Of a stretch of 6,805 bases of DNA, positions 5,384 through 6,805 are shown piece by piece (within the stretch, counting starts at the first letter, position 1; every line of letters begins with the position of its first letter). Made by a program: the position numbers and the translations under genes. Location of the stretch: NCBI GenBank assembly GCA_903920415.1, contig CAIXMD010000006.1:1-6805 (forward strand). Reading direction: 5' to 3'. Under the pieces are notes generated by a model. The model worked only from the letters and a program-made list of their open reading frames with translations. It did no database searches and was not told the DNA's origin. The DNA comes from an uncultured Desulfomonile sp. Lineage in GTDB: Bacteria; Desulfobacterota; Desulfomonilia; Desulfomonilales; Desulfomonilaceae.

Positions 5384-6805
5384 TCAGAAACTAAGAAGTT
5401 TTCTCCAGTTCGAAAGCCCTTTGAAACGGACTGTCTCCGGCGCAGGCCTGTTATAGGAGGGATGCAACCGAACATGCCAATCGCCCATGAGAATGAACGG
5501 TCCCCAATAATAGGGATGACTTGTTCCGGAATTTTTGAGCAACGCCAGCTTGGCCGCACGCAGAGCTTCGGCTTTTGATCCGTCTTTAAGATTGCGGTAC
5601 AACTCTATGAAGAGATTGGCCGTGCTCTCGTCATTCACCTGCCACATGCTAAGGATGACCGAGTCTGTGCCCGCAAAAAGAAATGCTCGGGCCAGTCCAG
5701 TGAGACCACTGGAATCTCCAAGGTCAATTTTCCCAGGAGTAAGACAAGAAGATAGTACCACCAGATCACTATTGAGCCGTAAACCGAAAACTTCTCCCAA
5801 CTGGAGAAAACCGTCGTTTTCCTTGTCTCCGTAAAGAGAAAAAATTATGGCAGGCCGCTGCTGAAACTTTCCGGCGCCGCTTAACAGCACTCCGTGTGTC
5901 GCGAGATGAACGTATCCGTAACGAGCTAGATCCACTTTTTTGAATAGAGTTTCTGTGGCCAGCGGTCCAACGTATGTTTGGGTTGGCCCTCCCATGATCC
6001 TTACTATTTCAGAGATCTCTTTACGAGCACCCGGCAAGGGACGGAGATCCTGGCCGCGCGAACCCCCGGAACTGATGTTCATTGAGTTCATAAGCTTTTC
6101 AGAGCCTGGGTTGGGGTTTTTAGTCTTCTGTGAGTCTGCGTAATCAGCATCGCCGAATGCTACGAGGTTCCAGCCGGGCTTTCTTTCTCGACTCCTTGTT
6201 CGAATTTGAGTAAGAATCGAGGCTGAGGGAGCATAGCTGAAGGCATATTTTTCCACCAGGTAACTTGGGCGATCGGTTGCCGACCAGAATCTCCTTGCAG
6301 CGTGGGTCTTGGAATCTACCAGTATCTCAAAAGGCAGCGATGAAAGAGGCCCGTGTGGGATTATCACTACGCTCTTTTTCCCCACCAAAAAGTATTCTAT
6401 CGGCTTGATGATCTTCGAATAGACTCGATAAGCTACCGACGGGTCCCAGCTTGCTTGTGTGTCGGCACGGTGTAGAGGCCGTGTGAGAGCGTCTATATCC
6501 TTTTCAATGTCGTTGCCGGAATAGTCGATTGAATAGGTGTGAAACCGCTGCTTATCCAGTGCGAAGACGTACGTGCGGCTTCGGGTCACCATGTATTGGA
6601 GAACCGCTTCGTCCTGATCGATAACATCTTTCTGAAGCTGATGAACCGTAATCGGTCGAGGATAACGTAGTTCCGAATACGCTGGATACTCTGCCAAAAG
6701 TCGCTCTTTGAGTTGTTTGAAAGTCTTTTCTTTGGCTCTTCTCTCATCAAGGAGTTTCCGGATTTGACTTTGATTCGGATTGACCTTGGAACGCTCTTCC
6801 TCTAG
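5384..6805 (-). CDS. CHAT-domain cysteine protease (caspase-like), 5' end outside window
   Basis: The frame is open from the right edge to a stop at 5384, giving 473 visible residues. The TTG at 6697 should not be taken as the start, because the reading continues upstream as a charged, helix-forming stretch (ERRAKEKTFKQLKERL). CHAT proteins usually carry TPR repeats or coiled coil before the protease domain, so a longer N-terminal part is expected outside the window. The CHAT domain begins near LRYPRPITVHQLQ and DEAVLQYMVTRSRTYVFAL. It includes the strand VVIIPHGPLSSLPFEIL, and YVHLATHG with the catalytic His at 5896-5894. It then has LVVLSSC with the catalytic Cys at 5746-5744, GLARAFLFAGTDSVILSMWQVND, and the ending HPYYWGPFILMGDW. 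Both catalytic residues are intact. About 30 basic, hydrophobic residues follow the domain. The substrate is unknown: family members cleave protein partners in signalling, stress or defence. It leads an apparent operon with a small exported protein and a sirtuin. Confidence 0.92.
   Translation of the reverse strand, partial: LEEERSKVNPNQSQIRKLLDERRAKEKTFKQLKERLLAEYPAYSELRYPRPITVHQLQKDVIDQDEAVLQYMVTRSRTYVFALDKQRFHTYSIDYSGNDIEKDIDALTRPLHRADTQASWDPSVAYRVYSKIIKPIEYFLVGKKSVVIIPHGPLSSLPFEILVDSKTHAARRFWSATDRPSYLVEKYAFSYAPSASILTQIRTRSRERKPGWNLVAFGDADYADSQKTKNPNPGSEKLMNSMNISSGGSRGQDLRPLPGARKEISEIVRIMGGPTQTYVGPLATETLFKKVDLARYGYVHLATHGVLLSGAGKFQQRPAIIFSLYGDKENDGFLQLGEVFGLRLNSDLVVLSSCLTPGKIDLGDSSGLTGLARAFLFAGTDSVILSMWQVNDESTANLFIELYRNLKDGSKAEALRAAKLALLKNSGTSHPYYWGPFILMGDWHVRLHPSYNRPAPETVRFKGLSNWRKLLSF

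Noticed and set aside
6695..6697. TTG at 6697 as the CHAT gene start
   Set aside because: The frame stays open to the window edge, the codon sits inside a continuous charged helix, and CHAT proteins normally have a longer N-terminal region.
4231..6805. Known antiphage systems: CHAT-gasdermin or SIR2 NADase defence
   Set aside because: The small protein is far too short for a bacterial gasdermin and has a signal peptide. The sirtuin has the four-cysteine zinc ribbon and ELHG of protein deacylases, unlike defence SIR2 NADases, which generally lack the zinc module.

Overview
The window looks like chromosomal DNA from a sulfate-reducing bacterium of the Desulfobacterota, in the broad neighbourhood of Desulfomonile or Syntrophobacter. 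This is an inference from family knowledge. The main reason is a monomeric-type ATP sulfurylase (Sat) of the sort used in dissimilatory sulfate reduction, on a strong promoter of its own. Coding density is high. No phage, transposon, tRNA, rRNA or CRISPR signal was seen.

Layout from left to right. (1) 1-1528, minus strand: a serine-palmitoyltransferase-like alpha-oxoamine synthase (341-1528). It is followed 13 bases downstream by an unrecognised single-pass membrane protein that runs off the left edge (1-327). A sigma70-type promoter lies just upstream, at 1596-1625. (2) 1668-2967, minus strand: sat, closed by an intrinsic terminator. Sat is therefore a single-gene unit separate from the synthase. 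(3) 2968-3286: a 319-base divergent control region with convincing promoters facing both ways, towards sat and towards rplM. It holds several copies of a TCTTGAC box. (4) 3287-4122, plus strand: the conserved rplM-rpsI pair (ribosomal proteins L13 and S9). (5) 4123-4230: a short convergent gap with a strong hairpin. (6) 4231-6805, minus strand: an apparent three-gene operon read from the right edge. Its order is a CHAT-domain cysteine protease (5' end outside the window), a small exported two-cysteine protein, and a zinc-containing sirtuin.

Housekeeping functions (translation, sulfate activation) sit beside two less ordinary units. The synthase unit hints at sphingoid-base or related amino-ketone lipid synthesis in a sulfate reducer. 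The CHAT / small exported protein / sirtuin cassette pairs a caspase-like protease with an NAD-dependent deacylase. Neither unit has a function that can be fixed from the sequence. Start sites were adjusted by ribosome-binding site for sat (2967) and rpsI (3730). Two partial genes at the window edges are reported because their frames stay open to the end.
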